Below, piece by piece: positions 9,978 to 19,138 of a stretch of 64,000 nt of DNA. Made by a program: the position numbers and the translations under genes. The notes under the pieces are model-generated. The model worked only from the letters and a program-made list of their open reading frames with translations, made no database searches and was not told the DNA's origin. How positions within the stretch are numbered: position 1 is the stretch's first letter; every line of letters starts with the position of its first letter. The stretch is from NCBI RefSeq assembly GCF_022549495.1, contig NZ_JAKZGD010000002.1, positions 124,001-188,000 of the forward strand. Direction: 5' to 3'. Origin of the DNA: Acinetobacter sp. ANC 4805. GTDB taxonomy: Bacteria; Pseudomonadota; Gammaproteobacteria; Pseudomonadales; Moraxellaceae.

Positions 9978-10240
9978 AGGATTTTTCCTAAAGAGAGAAA
10001 ATAAATAGCCTTATAACATAAAAATATTATCAACTCAGTGTGTAGATGTTAATTACTCTGCTAAAAGTCGACTTTTGTCGAATATGGATTGCATTATTGG
10101 ATTGTTAAAATAGAAAGAGTATTCAATCAATGAAGACAGATTCTTTCAAGGTAGATAAGAAGCTGAGCAGTATCAGGATAATGGTCTACTTTGAAGGTCA
10201 TAACAAGATTGATGAAAAACAAAATATGATGGAGAAAAAA

Positions 10241-10531
10241 ATGATTTTGGATTCAACAGATACGGATGTTTTTGCAGCTGTTACACAATTTTATGTACGT
10301 TTAAGACGAGTGACGGGGCGTGTGGTTGATGTTCTTTATATGGTAGAAAATCAAGAGTATGCTCAGCACCTAATTGATTATGCAAAAACGGTTGATGATA
10401 CCGAGTTGCAAAGTCATGTAAATCATTTAACACGGTCTTTCAATATTATTAAAGCACCTGTTGCCGCAGCGGAACAACCTAAAAAAGTGGTCGAAAGACC
10501 TGAGCCACAGCGCGTCTGGTTTTTAGGTTAA
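10241..10531 (+). CDS. Hypothetical protein, 96 residues
   Basis: The start is set at the ATG at 10241 because GGAG lies exactly upstream with 6-nt spacing; an upstream in-frame ATG at 10130 lacks such a site. The protein is mostly helical, begins MILDSTDTDVFAAV, contains a basic RLRRVTGRVVDV segment, and ends in a Pro/Glu-rich tail with QRVWFLG at the C-terminus. There is no signal peptide or recognised motif. It stands alone and is followed by a strong stem-loop. It is probably a lineage-restricted cytosolic protein; function unknown. Confidence 0.7.
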   Translation: MILDSTDTDVFAAVTQFYVRLRRVTGRVVDVLYMVENQEYAQHLIDYAKTVDDTELQSHVNHLTRSFNIIKAPVAAAEQPKKVVERPEPQRVWFLG

Positions 10532-10566
10532 AGAATTTCTCTGAATCTAATGCATAAAAATTGATA

Positions 10567-10594
10567 TTCCTCCCTCTATGATGAGAGGGAGGAA
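10567..10594. terminator. Stem-loop between convergent genes
   Basis: An 11-bp perfect stem TTCCTCCCTCT / AGAGGGAGGAA with a 6-nt loop lies between two convergent genes. It lacks a long T-run but is well placed to terminate both. Confidence 0.6.
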
Positions 10595-10624
10595 GTAATT
10601 GCCGTTTAATATTGCAGTATGCTG

Positions 10625-12760
10625 TTATTTAAATACATCACCTGATATGGCATGTGTTCTCAGTAACTCAGGTGCTGTAAAACGTTCACCATACTTAGCT
10701 GCTAATTCCTCTGCACGTTGTAGCGATTTCGCAACGCCATTTTGATTCAAGAACTGAATCGCACCACCTGTCCACGGCGCAAAACCAATACCAAAAATTG
10801 AACCAACATTGGCATCAATGACAGACTCCAAAACACCTTCTTCATAGCAGCGTAAGGTATCGAGTGCCTGCACAAACAAGAAGCGATCAATGATGTCCTG
10901 TTCAGGAATCTGATTGTCTTTGCTCCAACGGCTGAGTCCATCCCATAAATGTTTTTTGCCATTTTCTGGATAGTCGTAGAAACCTGCACCTGCCGCTTTA
11001 CCTTTACGATTCAGCTCATGAATCATGGTGTGAACCACTTCATCAACCGACGTTTTTGGCAGGTCTTTACCTTCAGCTTGTAGTGCTTTGCGCGTTTCGC
11101 TTGCAACATGCTCAGTCAAGGTTAAGGATACTTCATCTTGAATCGCAAGTGGGCCGACAGGCATACCTGCCTTGAGTGCTGCCATTTCGATTTTCGCTGG
11201 ATGAACACCTTCGGCAAGAAGACGCATACCTTCCTGAATGAATGTGCCAAATACGCGACTAGTAAAGAAGCCACGGCTATCATTGACAACAATTGGAGTC
11301 TTGGCAATTTGCTGAACAAAGTCATAGGCTTTAGCCAATGTTTCAGCAGAAGTCTCTTTACCTTTGATGATTTCTACTAATTGCATTTTGTCTACAGGGC
11401 TAAAGAAATGTAGGCCAATAAAGTTCTTGGTATCTTTACTTGCAGTTGCCAAACCTGTGATTGGTAAAGTTGAAGTATTTGAAGCAAAAATACCACCCTC
11501 AACCAAATATTGTTCAGCTTCTTGAGTCACTTTAGCTTTGAGTTCTTGATTCTCAAATACTGCTTCAATGATTAAGTCACAGCCTTGCAAATCTGCCGCA
11601 TCCGCCGTTGCAGTAATCAGTGCTAACACTTGATCGCGTTTTTCCGCTGACATACGACCTTGTGAAACACGTTTATCAAGAAGTTTTTGCGAATAAGCTT
11701 TGCCTTTTTCTGCATTTTCTACAGATACATCTTTGAGTACTACAGGAATGCCTTTGATTGCGGTTGAGTAGGCAATGCCTGCACCCATCATGCCTGCACC
11801 CAATACTCCAACTTTGGTGGCTTGCCATTTTGCAACATCAGCAGGGCGGCTAGCACCTGATTTAATAGCATTGAGACCATGCCAGAATGTACCGATCATG
11901 TTTTTAGAAACTTGACCAACAGTCAGTTGAGTGAAGTAACGCGATTCAATACGTAGTGCTGTATCTACATCGACTTGCGCACCTTCAACTGCGGCAGCCA
12001 TAATTGCTTCAGGCGCAGGGTAACAGCCTTTGGTTTTGTCACGCAGCATGGCAGGAGCGATCGCAAGCACTTGTGCAACCGCAGGGGTTTTAGGGTCGCC
12101 ACCTGGAATCTTGTAACCTTTCACATCGTAAGGTTGTTGCGACTTCGGATTGGCTTTTACCCAAGCAATTGCTTTATCTAACAGCTCTTGTTCGTTTTCA
12201 GCGGTATCATGTACTAAGCCGAGAGATTTTGCTTTATCAACCCCAAATTGCTTACCTTCCATGAGGAAAGGAAATGCATTTTGTAAGCCTAGCAAACGCA
12301 CCATACGAACGATGCCGCCACCGCCTGGGAGTAAGCCCAAAGTTACTTCAGGTAAACCAAACTTGGTTTTTGGATCATTAATCGCAATACGATAATGGCA
12401 ACCTAAAGCGATTTCCCAACCACCACCAAGTGCTGTACCGTTTAAAGCGGCAACGACAGGTACGCCTAAAGTTTCGATCGTGCGTAAGTCACCTTTGAGT
12501 TTTTCAATCATTTTGAAAAATTCAGTCGCATGCTCAGGTTGCACTTGAATCAGTTCATCCAAGTCACCACCAGCGAAGAAGGTTTTCTTCGCAGAGCGGA
12601 AAATAATGCCTTTGAGCTCAGTTTCAGCTTTGAGCTTTTGGCTGACATCTTCGAGTGAGTCACGGAATTCTGCATTCATAGTGTTTGCAGATTGACCTGA
12701 TGAATCAAGGGTAAGAATTACAATATTGTCAGCGTTTTTTTCGTATTTAATAGCGCTCAT
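10625..12760 (-). CDS. Multifunctional enoyl-CoA hydratase / 3-hydroxyacyl-CoA dehydrogenase (FadB/FadJ-like)
   Basis: The 711-residue protein fuses two beta-oxidation activities. The N-terminal crotonase domain (about 1-200) carries the oxyanion loops KKTFFAGGDLDEL and NGTALGGGWEIALG and the catalytic Glu region LPEVTLGLLPGGGG. The NAD-binding dehydrogenase domain starts near residue 315 with VLGAGMMGAGIA, followed by the IIEAVFEN and SNTSTLPIT motifs and the C-terminal dehydrogenase domain with the LHFFSPVDKM His. It hydrates trans-2-enoyl-CoA and oxidises the resulting 3-hydroxyacyl-CoA. A thiolase gene lies upstream on the same strand, 277 bp away across a dyad repeat, and would finish the cycle. 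FadB versus FadJ cannot be decided by eye. Confidence 0.93.
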   Translation of the reverse strand: MSAIKYEKNADNIVILTLDSSGQSANTMNAEFRDSLEDVSQKLKAETELKGIIFRSAKKTFFAGGDLDELIQVQPEHATEFFKMIEKLKGDLRTIETLGVPVVAALNGTALGGGWEIALGCHYRIAINDPKTKFGLPEVTLGLLPGGGGIVRMVRLLGLQNAFPFLMEGKQFGVDKAKSLGLVHDTAENEQELLDKAIAWVKANPKSQQPYDVKGYKIPGGDPKTPAVAQVLAIAPAMLRDKTKGCYPAPEAIMAAAVEGAQVDVDTALRIESRYFTQLTVGQVSKNMIGTFWHGLNAIKSGASRPADVAKWQATKVGVLGAGMMGAGIAYSTAIKGIPVVLKDVSVENAEKGKAYSQKLLDKRVSQGRMSAEKRDQVLALITATADAADLQGCDLIIEAVFENQELKAKVTQEAEQYLVEGGIFASNTSTLPITGLATASKDTKNFIGLHFFSPVDKMQLVEIIKGKETSAETLAKAYDFVQQIAKTPIVVNDSRGFFTSRVFGTFIQEGMRLLAEGVHPAKIEMAALKAGMPVGPLAIQDEVSLTLTEHVASETRKALQAEGKDLPKTSVDEVVHTMIHELNRKGKAAGAGFYDYPENGKKHLWDGLSRWSKDNQIPEQDIIDRFLFVQALDTLRCYEEGVLESVIDANVGSIFGIGFAPWTGGAIQFLNQNGVAKSLQRAEELAAKYGERFTAPELLRTHAISGDVFK

Positions 12761-12875
12761 ACATCATCGTCCAATATTTTATGAGCTTAATCGTAAGCAA
12801 TCTGCGGAAGTAAAGATAAGCACCGCAGAGTCTTGTTAAGCTCTCATCTAGTTTCAGGATAAACCTTCGGTTCGA

Positions 12876-12999
12876 CCTACTTTTGTTTTGGCAAAAGTAG
12901 GCAAAACCATTGTCATTCGCAAAACCTGTTCAATTCTTTCATTTATACAATTTATCGCAGAAACAATACATTGTAGATGCTATGCAGGTTGCGAATGAC
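12876..12999. repeat. Nested REP-like inverted-repeat element
   Basis: Two dyads occupy the gap between the thiolase and FadB-like genes. A 10-bp perfect dyad CCTACTTTTG / CAAAAGTAGG lies at 12876-12885 and 12892-12901. A second pair, GTCATTCGCAAAACCTG at 12912-12928 and CAGGTTGCGAATGAC at 12985-12999, pairs with a 2-nt bulge. Such paired dyads resemble dispersed intergenic repeats; copy number in the genome cannot be seen here. Confidence 0.65.
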
Positions 13000-13037
13000 G
13001 TTTCCGAGTCTCATATTTCAGGGAGGTGTTGAGTGCT

Positions 13038-14243
13038 TTACACCAACTCGATAATGGTAGCGATGCCCATACCACCACCCACACATAATGTTGCTAGACC
13101 ACGCTTCTTGCCTTGACGTTCTAATTCATCCAATAACGTACCTAGAATCATAGCGCCCGTTGCGCCTAAAGGATGTCCCATGGCGATCGCACCACCATTG
13201 ACATTGACTTTCTCGGCAGGAACTTTCAATTCAGTGATAAAACGCATGACCACAGCAGCAAAAGCTTCATTGACTTCAAATAGGTCAATGTCGTCAATCG
13301 TCAAGCCTGCTTTGGCTAAAGCTTTGCGTGCAGCAGGAGCAGGACCAGTCAACATAATGGTTGGGTCAGTACCCACCAATGCAGTTGCAAGTACTTTTGC
13401 ACGTGGTTTCAAGCCTTGTTCTTTGACTGCTTTTTCAGAAGCAAGTAATACCACCGCAGCACCATCGACAATACCTGACGAGTTACCTGCATGATGCACA
13501 TGGTTAATTTTTTGAGCTTCAGGATATTTTTGTAATGCAATGGCATCGAAGCCCATTTGTCCCATCATTTCAAAGCTGGCATTCAGTTTTGCCAAGCCTT
13601 CAACGGTGGTCGAACCGCGAATAAATTCATCTTTTTCTAAAATCATCACACCTGAATGATCTTTCACAGGTACAACCGATTTATCGAAATAGCCATTCGC
13701 TTGTGCCGCTGCTGCTTTTTGTTGTGAAGCGACTGCAAAAGCATCGACATCTACACGACTATAGCCATCTAAAGTGGCAATTAAGTCAGCACCAACACCT
13801 TGTGGCACAAAAGATGATTTTAAATTGGTTTCAGGATCAAGCGCCCATGGGCCACCATCTGAACCCATAGGAATACGTGACATGGACTCCACACCACCAG
13901 CAACCACAATATCTTCCCAACCTGAACGAACTTTTTGCGCTGCCAAGTTCACTGCTTCTAAACCAGAAGCACAGAAACGGTTGATTTGTACACCTGCAAC
14001 GTCATCATTCCAACCTGCGGCAATCGCAGCAGTTTTGGCAATATCGCCACCTTGATCACCAATTGGTGTAACACAGCCTAAAACGATATCATCGACTTTA
14101 GACGTATCGAGTTGATGACGTTGTTGTAATTCATTCAATAATGTTGTCAGTAAAGTAATTGGTTTTACTTCATGTAATGAGCCGTCTTTTTTTCCTTTTC
14201 CGCGTGGGGTGCGAATGGCATCAATAATATAGGCCTCGCTCAT
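13038..14243 (-). CDS. Acetyl-CoA C-acyltransferase (thiolase, FadA/FadI-like)
   Basis: A 401-residue thiolase II-superfamily enzyme. The acyl-accepting Cys is in [12 protein letters not shown] (about residue 90), and the C-terminal catalytic pair is in [16 protein letters not shown] (His) and [10 protein letters not shown] (Cys). Degradative thiolases cleave 3-ketoacyl-CoA to acetyl-CoA and a shortened acyl-CoA. It is the first gene ahead of the FadB-like gene on the same strand, which suggests the two form a fatty-acid oxidation unit, although a 277-bp spacer with repeats separates them. The long acidic loop after KSSFVPQG is typical of FadI-like members. Substrate chain length is not deducible. 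Confidence 0.92.
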   Translation of the reverse strand: MSEAYIIDAIRTPRGKGKKDGSLHEVKPITLLTTLLNELQQRHQLDTSKVDDIVLGCVTPIGDQGGDIAKTAAIAAGWNDDVAGVQINRFCASGLEAVNLAAQKVRSGWEDIVVAGGVESMSRIPMGSDGGPWALDPETNLKSSFVPQGVGADLIATLDGYSRVDVDAFAVASQQKAAAAQANGYFDKSVVPVKDHSGVMILEKDEFIRGSTTVEGLAKLNASFEMMGQMGFDAIALQKYPEAQKINHVHHAGNSSGIVDGAAVVLLASEKAVKEQGLKPRAKVLATALVGTDPTIMLTGPAPAARKALAKAGLTIDDIDLFEVNEAFAAVVMRFITELKVPAEKVNVNGGAIAMGHPLGATGAMILGTLLDELERQGKKRGLATLCVGGGMGIATIIELV

Positions 14244-14476
14244 AGCTGTTCCTTGTATTGCCTTAAATTAAAAATCATTGTGCTTCGAGTGTACTCAATT
14301 TAAGTAGCAGTGCAATGATGATAAACATTGGCAGCTTTGATGTTTTTCGCCAATCAAAGTGAATTACTTTTGATCATTACTGCTGTGTATTTTTGTTCTT
14401 TTGGTGATATCACGATGAGCTTTCGATTAGACTAAATCTAGAAGGTTTATTGTTTTTAACGAGTGGGGTAAAGAGA

Positions 14477-15574
14477 ATGATAAAACTAAAAAGCCGTTAC
14501 GCTATTACCTTGTTGGCATTGTCTTTATTTGGTTGTGATTCATCTGGCGGTGATCTTGGAAAAAATAACCTTACAGAGCGTAAAACTAAAGTGAATCAGA
14601 CCTATTCAAATCAAGTGGCTAAGGACAGAATGCTTTTAGTTTTGTCTGCACCCTCTATCCATGATCCTTACTACAAACCCGCTTTTCAACGGATTGTGAA
14701 TTTTCAAATTAATTATGCTCAATCCATTCTCGGCAATGATAATGTGGTGATTTTGGTCGATGAAGATACTAAGCCTTATTTCACGGGTAAAGTTCCTGAA
14801 GACATTTTATTGGTGGATGATGTACGAGATATTTGGATGCGTGACTTCACCACAGTCAATCCAATCAAACCTGTACAATTTACTTATACGTGGGCTTCGA
14901 TGAGTGAAAAGCAAAGTAAAGCAGTGCAGAAAAGTTTTAGTCGTTTTGCAGACCGTTATCAAATTCAAAGAGCGAAAACAGATCTGATGATTGATGGCGG
15001 CAATCTGGTTGATGATTATGCAGGTCGAGTGATCACCACCACTCGTTTTATGGAAGATAATGAGCTGAGCTATGATGAGGCGAAACAAGAATTAAAAATG
15101 GTTTTAGGTGCGAAAGAAGTTGCCATCCTAGAACCCGATGAAGAGGTACTTGCACATTCAGATGGGATGGTGAGTTGGGTTGATAAAAACACGTTGCTCG
15201 TGAATGATTATTCAAAAACACCATCATTTAGAACAACGGTGATGGATGAGTTGAAAACTTCATTTCCAAGTGCAAAGATTGTGGAAGTACCTGTTGAATA
15301 TAAAACCAATCCAAAAGGTCAGTGGGATGGTTTTGAATCGGCATGTGGCGTGAATCTGAATGCCACGGTCACGCATAACAATATTTATGTACCGACTTTT
15401 AATATGCCACATGACCAAAAAGCATTGAGTATTATTAAGCAAAATACCTCGAAGAAAGTGATTCCGATCAATGCGGAAAGTGTTTGTCCAATGGGAGGCA
15501 GTGTGCGTTGTCTGACTTGGCAAGTGACAGGTGAAAATGCAGGGAAACTTATTCAAGCTGCACGAGAAAGATAA
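14477..15574 (+). CDS. Agmatine deiminase / peptidylarginine deiminase family lipoprotein
   Basis: The 365-residue protein belongs to the bacterial PAD/agmatine deiminase family (guanidino-group hydrolases). It begins with a lipoprotein signal, with lipobox LSLFGC, so it should be membrane-anchored outside the cytoplasm, unlike usual cytosolic agmatine deiminases. Family motifs include DDVRDIWMRDF (substrate Asp/Arg region), DGGNLVDD, HSDGMVSWVD (catalytic His and Asp) and the C-terminal GGSVRCLTWQ with the nucleophilic Cys. The ATG at 14477 follows GGGGTAAAGAGA; an upstream TTG at 14450 would put nine residues before the signal and is rejected. The substrate is uncertain. A long stem-loop follows the gene. 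Confidence 0.82.
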   Translation: MIKLKSRYAITLLALSLFGCDSSGGDLGKNNLTERKTKVNQTYSNQVAKDRMLLVLSAPSIHDPYYKPAFQRIVNFQINYAQSILGNDNVVILVDEDTKPYFTGKVPEDILLVDDVRDIWMRDFTTVNPIKPVQFTYTWASMSEKQSKAVQKSFSRFADRYQIQRAKTDLMIDGGNLVDDYAGRVITTTRFMEDNELSYDEAKQELKMVLGAKEVAILEPDEEVLAHSDGMVSWVDKNTLLVNDYSKTPSFRTTVMDELKTSFPSAKIVEVPVEYKTNPKGQWDGFESACGVNLNATVTHNNIYVPTFNMPHDQKALSIIKQNTSKKVIPINAESVCPMGGSVRCLTWQVTGENAGKLIQAARER

Positions 15575-15584
15575 TAATTTTAAT

Positions 15585-15620
15585 AACTTGCATCTGATGC
15601 TTCACGGGCAGATGCAAGTT
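15585..15620. terminator. 12-bp stem-loop after the deiminase gene
   Basis: Arms AACTTGCATCTG and CAGATGCAAGTT enclose a 12-nt loop 10 nt after the stop codon. It is a probable terminator although the U-tract is weak. Confidence 0.6.
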
Positions 15621-15659
15621 CGTTAAACTCGCCTGCCATTTTTAGTGTACTCATAAAAA

Positions 15660-16136
15660 ATGAAGTTTATCAATATTATTGGTACGACTGGTTCTGGTAA
15701 ATCGACATTTGCTCGAAAATTGGCACGACAGTTAGAATTAACACCCATCGAAATGGATGATTTGTTTTGGCTAGACGATTGGCAAGAACCAACGGATGAG
15801 GTGTTTTTTGAAAAATTAAAAAACAAAATGGATCGTACTACAGGTGGTTGGGTATTGGATGGTAATTATACTCGTACTATGTCGTTAAAATTGGTGAAAA
15901 TAGATACCATAGTTTGGTTGGATTACTCGTTTTCTAGAGATTTTTTTCATTTAATGAAACGGAGTTTATTCAACCTTATAAGCCAAAGAAAATTATGGGA
16001 AAACTCTAATAATCGGGAGAGTTTAAAGCTATTGTTTTCTAAACAATCAATTTTTATTTGGTTGATTCAGCAATACCCTAGAAATAAAGCAAAATATCAA
16101 ATGATGATGCAGGATCAAAAGTATCAACATATTTAA
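15660..16136 (+). pseudogene. P-loop adenylate-kinase/FlaR-like protein, C-terminally truncated by an in-frame TAA
   Basis: The 158-residue product starts with a P-loop (GTTGSGKSTFARKLA, residues 8-22) and has the features of the small AAA/adenylate-kinase-like 'DNA topology modulation' (FlaR) family: EMDDLFWLDDW, WVLDGNYTRT, NNRESLKLLFS and a terminal KYQHI. Reading continues in the same frame past the TAA at 16134-16136 as FIRLTSPKQAAEFLQQI..., ending at a TGA at 16200-16202 that overlaps the next ATG as ATGA. In the family the KYQHI segment normally runs directly into such an FIRL tail. So the TAA looks like a nonsense mutation removing about 22 residues. The core may still fold. A sequencing error is the main alternative. 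Confidence 0.72.
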
Positions 16137-16198
16137 TTTATTCGTCTAACTTCACCGAAACAAGCAGCAGAATTTTTACAGCAAATTAAGGTTGTACA

Positions 16199-16549
16199 AT
16201 GACACGTATAGGAGCAAAAGCCCTTTGTTTATTTCGTTATGGAGATAAGGTACTACTTGCCAAAGGCTATGATCCTAATAAGGATGAATATTTTTTCAGA
16301 CCAATTGGCAGTGGAATAGAGTTTGGCGAAACTTCTGTACAATCGATTGAAAGAGAAGTTCTAGAAGAAATTCAGCAACAGATTGCTCAGCCTAAACTTA
16401 TTTGCGTACTGGAAAATCTATTCAGTTTTGATGGTCAACAAGGGCATGAAATAGTTTTTGTATATGATGCTGAATTTGTGGACTCCGCATTATATAACGA
16501 AGCCGAGATACAGGGTCATGAAACCAATGGCTTCACATACATTGCGTAA
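16199..16549 (+). pseudogene. NUDIX hydrolase, C-terminally truncated by an in-frame TAA
   Basis: The 116-residue product contains a NUDIX box (GSGIEFGETSVQSIEREVLEEI, fitting GX5EX7REUXEEXGU closely except that the final Gly position carries Gln). NUDIX enzymes hydrolyse nucleoside diphosphates linked to another group. After the TAA at 16547-16549 the same frame stays open for 26 codons (WLSREQIEFSQSTVYPKGIE..., ending with TAG at 16628-16630), which looks like the usual C-terminal strand and helix (the 'W-L-S/T-x-E-E-I' segment of these proteins). The start overlaps the extended frame of the upstream kinase-like gene as ATGA, so the pair was probably a translationally coupled operon. Both now end early. 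Confidence 0.7.
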
Positions 16550-16669
16550 TGGCTGAGTCGAGAGCAGATCGAATTTAGCCAATCTACTGTTTATCCCAAA
16601 GGAATTGAGCCGTGGCTATTTAGAGAATAGATAGCCTGAGTTTCCAGACTATCTAGTAGAACATTTGAT

Positions 16670-17683
16670 TTACAAATGCTGTCCATGTAGTTGGCGATAT
16701 AAACCAGGCGTAACTCCCGTCCATTTTTTAAAGGCACGGTGAAAAGTACTGGTTTCACTAAAGCCGACTTGTTGAGCGACATCTTCAAGGGTGAGATTAG
16801 GGGTGAGTAATAAGTGAATTGCAGCATCACGACGTAACGCATCCTTCACACCTTGATAGCTTTTTCCTTCCGCAGCTAAACGACGGCGCAACGTTTGTGG
16901 TGATAAATACAACATTGATGCAACATCATTCAGTGTTGGCATTTCTTCGCCAATTTGGCTTTTCAACACATCACGAATACGTGAAGTTAGGGAGTTGGTA
17001 TTCTTAAATTTCACCAATAATTGTGCAGGCGCAGCTTTTAAGAATTCTTCTAAGGTTTTGTCATCTTGGCGTATCGGTAAATCGAGATAATCAGCCGCAA
17101 ATGTAATTTCTGTACGTGGTGCATCGAACTGCATGACAGGTGCAAAGAACAGGGCATCGTATTCATCTGCATGGCTTGGGCGTTCATAACCAAAATGTAC
17201 ACGTTCCAAGGGTAAACGACGTTCGATTAACCATGAAGCAAGTCCATGCCAAATCATCAGCATACTTTCAGTAATAAAATGATCAGGGTCTAATGCTTTG
17301 GGAATGTGTGGTACTAAGCGGGCTTCGTGCTTATCACGTTCTAAGCTTACAGACCATTCATCTCCAAACAGTTTATAGAATTGAGAGGACAGTTCGAGTG
17401 CTTGCCCAAGCGTCTTGGAGTGGATGATCAATTGGCACATGATGGCAAATGTACCTAAACGACGGGGTTGTACATCAAAACCCACATGTTCGTCTTGAGT
17501 GACCATCCATAACATTTTAACAAAGCGGGTATATTGTTCGGGAGAGATACGCGCTTTTGGCTGACGTAACAGTTCTGCTTCTATGCCGACATGTGAAAGT
17601 AATGTTTCAACGTCCATGCCTAGGCGTTTCACACCTGTTAAAGCCGCATTCACGAAGTGGATGCTGATCGTATCACGGCTCAT
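16670..17683 (-). CDS. AraC family transcriptional regulator (OruR/ArgR-like type)
   Basis: A 337-residue regulator. The N-terminal part (about 20-210) resembles the arabinose-binding-like domain PF12625 seen in OruR-type AraC proteins (AALTGVKRLGMDVETLL...QYTRFVKMLW). The C-terminal AraC domain has two helix-turn-helix segments, including TLNDVASMLYLSPQTLRRRLAAEGKS and TLEDVAQQVGFSETSTFHRAFKKWTGVTP, the family signature. I prefer the ATG at 17683 over an upstream one at 17713. It is divergent from the CoA-transferase gene at 17897 across a 213-bp gap, so that gene is the first guess for its target. The inducer is unknown. Confidence 0.88.
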   Translation of the reverse strand: MSRDTISIHFVNAALTGVKRLGMDVETLLSHVGIEAELLRQPKARISPEQYTRFVKMLWMVTQDEHVGFDVQPRRLGTFAIMCQLIIHSKTLGQALELSSQFYKLFGDEWSVSLERDKHEARLVPHIPKALDPDHFITESMLMIWHGLASWLIERRLPLERVHFGYERPSHADEYDALFFAPVMQFDAPRTEITFAADYLDLPIRQDDKTLEEFLKAAPAQLLVKFKNTNSLTSRIRDVLKSQIGEEMPTLNDVASMLYLSPQTLRRRLAAEGKSYQGVKDALRRDAAIHLLLTPNLTLEDVAQQVGFSETSTFHRAFKKWTGVTPGLYRQLHGQHL

Positions 17684-17896
17684 ATTGAATCCTTCAGTTT
17701 CTTTACTATTCACGATAATTGACCTAAATAACCGTCTAAAATATCAAATTGGGCAATTGACAAGAAAAATAACTGCTCAATACGTACATGTTAAATTGCC
17801 GAAACTATCAAGGTAAATGGCTGAACATGACATTGTTTTTGTGTTTATCAGTACCTAGTATAAAAGAAAATTTAAACAAATTGAGTAAAAATTATT

Positions 17897-19015
17897 ATGC
17901 CATCTGCTTTAAAAGGATTGAAAGTCCTCGATTTTTCTACTTTATTACCTGGGCCATTTGCAAGTATGTATCTTGCTGACATGGGTGCAGAAGTGATCCA
18001 TGTTGAATCACCAACGCGTCCAGATCTTGTGAGAATTATGCCACCCTATGCCAATGGACAAGCCACGGCACATAGTTATCTGAATCGCAATAAGCAATCT
18101 ATCGCACTCGATCTCAAAGATGCAGCCAATATTCAACTGATCAAAAATAAAATTTCTGAGTTTGATATTGTGCTTGAGCAATTCCGTCCTGATGTCATGC
18201 GCCGTTTAGGTTTGGACTATGAGACTTTGGCAGAGATTAATCCGCGTCTCATCTATTGCTCGATTACAGGTTATGGTCAAACGGGAAGTTATAAAGATCG
18301 GGCAGGACATGACATTAACTATTTGGCGCTTGCAGGTGTTTCAGGTCATAGTGGTCGTCAAGATAGTGGCCCACCACCACTTGGAATTCAAATTGCAGAT
18401 GTAGCAGGGGGTTCATTGCATGCGGTGATTGGTATCTTAGCTGCGGTTGTTGAGCGTCAACGTAGTGGTCTTGGACAATATATTGATATTTCCATGACAG
18501 ATTGTGTGGCAAGTTTAAATAGTATGGCTGCTTCTGCAAGTTTGGCAGGGCAAACACCACAAGCCCCTGAAGAGGGCATGCTCAATGGTGCAAGTTTCTA
18601 CGATTATTATGAAACTCAAGATGGGCGTTATTTCTCAGTCGGTAGTTTAGAGCCACAATTTATGGCAGGTTTGGCTGCGGCTTTAGAATTGCCATTACTT
18701 CTCGCCAAAGGCACATCATTTGATGCAGAAGACCGCCAAGCGGTGAAACAAGCATTACAAGAAAAGTTTAAAACCCAAGATTTTGTAGTATGGCAGCAAC
18801 TTTTTAAAACCTTAGATATTTGTGTGGAACCTGTTTTGAGTCTTGATGAAGCATTGGTTTCTCCAATTGCTGAACAACGTGGTTGGGTCGTGGATGTACC
18901 ATTATCTGAAAATAGTGAACAAACCGAAGCCCAATTGGCATGTCCAATTAAGTTCTCACGTTCACAAATTAAATATGCCTTTATTGGTCAGGGTTTAGGT
19001 GAGGGTAAGTGGTAG
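17897..19015 (+). CDS. CaiB/BaiF family CoA transferase (class III) or alpha-methylacyl-CoA racemase
   Basis: The 372-residue protein has the class III CoA-transferase/racemase signatures: LKGLKVLDFSTLLPGPFASMYLADMGAEVIHVE at the N-terminus, YLNRNKQSIALDLKD, EQFRPDVMRRLGLDYE, and GHDINYLALAGV with a conserved Asp that would form the acyl-anhydride intermediate or act in racemisation. Members move CoA between acids or epimerise 2-methylacyl-CoA. It lies divergent from the AraC-type regulator, suggesting local control. The specific substrate cannot be read from sequence; alpha-methylacyl-CoA racemase is the alternative label because this length and the GHD motif fit both. Confidence 0.85.
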   Translation: MPSALKGLKVLDFSTLLPGPFASMYLADMGAEVIHVESPTRPDLVRIMPPYANGQATAHSYLNRNKQSIALDLKDAANIQLIKNKISEFDIVLEQFRPDVMRRLGLDYETLAEINPRLIYCSITGYGQTGSYKDRAGHDINYLALAGVSGHSGRQDSGPPPLGIQIADVAGGSLHAVIGILAAVVERQRSGLGQYIDISMTDCVASLNSMAASASLAGQTPQAPEEGMLNGASFYDYYETQDGRYFSVGSLEPQFMAGLAAALELPLLLAKGTSFDAEDRQAVKQALQEKFKTQDFVVWQQLFKTLDICVEPVLSLDEALVSPIAEQRGWVVDVPLSENSEQTEAQLACPIKFSRSQIKYAFIGQGLGEGKW

Positions 19016-19138
19016 ATAATATGTGAGATTTATCACTGATTGTTAAGATGTTGTACAGTTTGTTAACATTTTAAATAAATTGTTATCAAAAAAATCAGAG
19101 TAACCTTTTATGTTAAGAATATGAAAGGTTACACAAAC

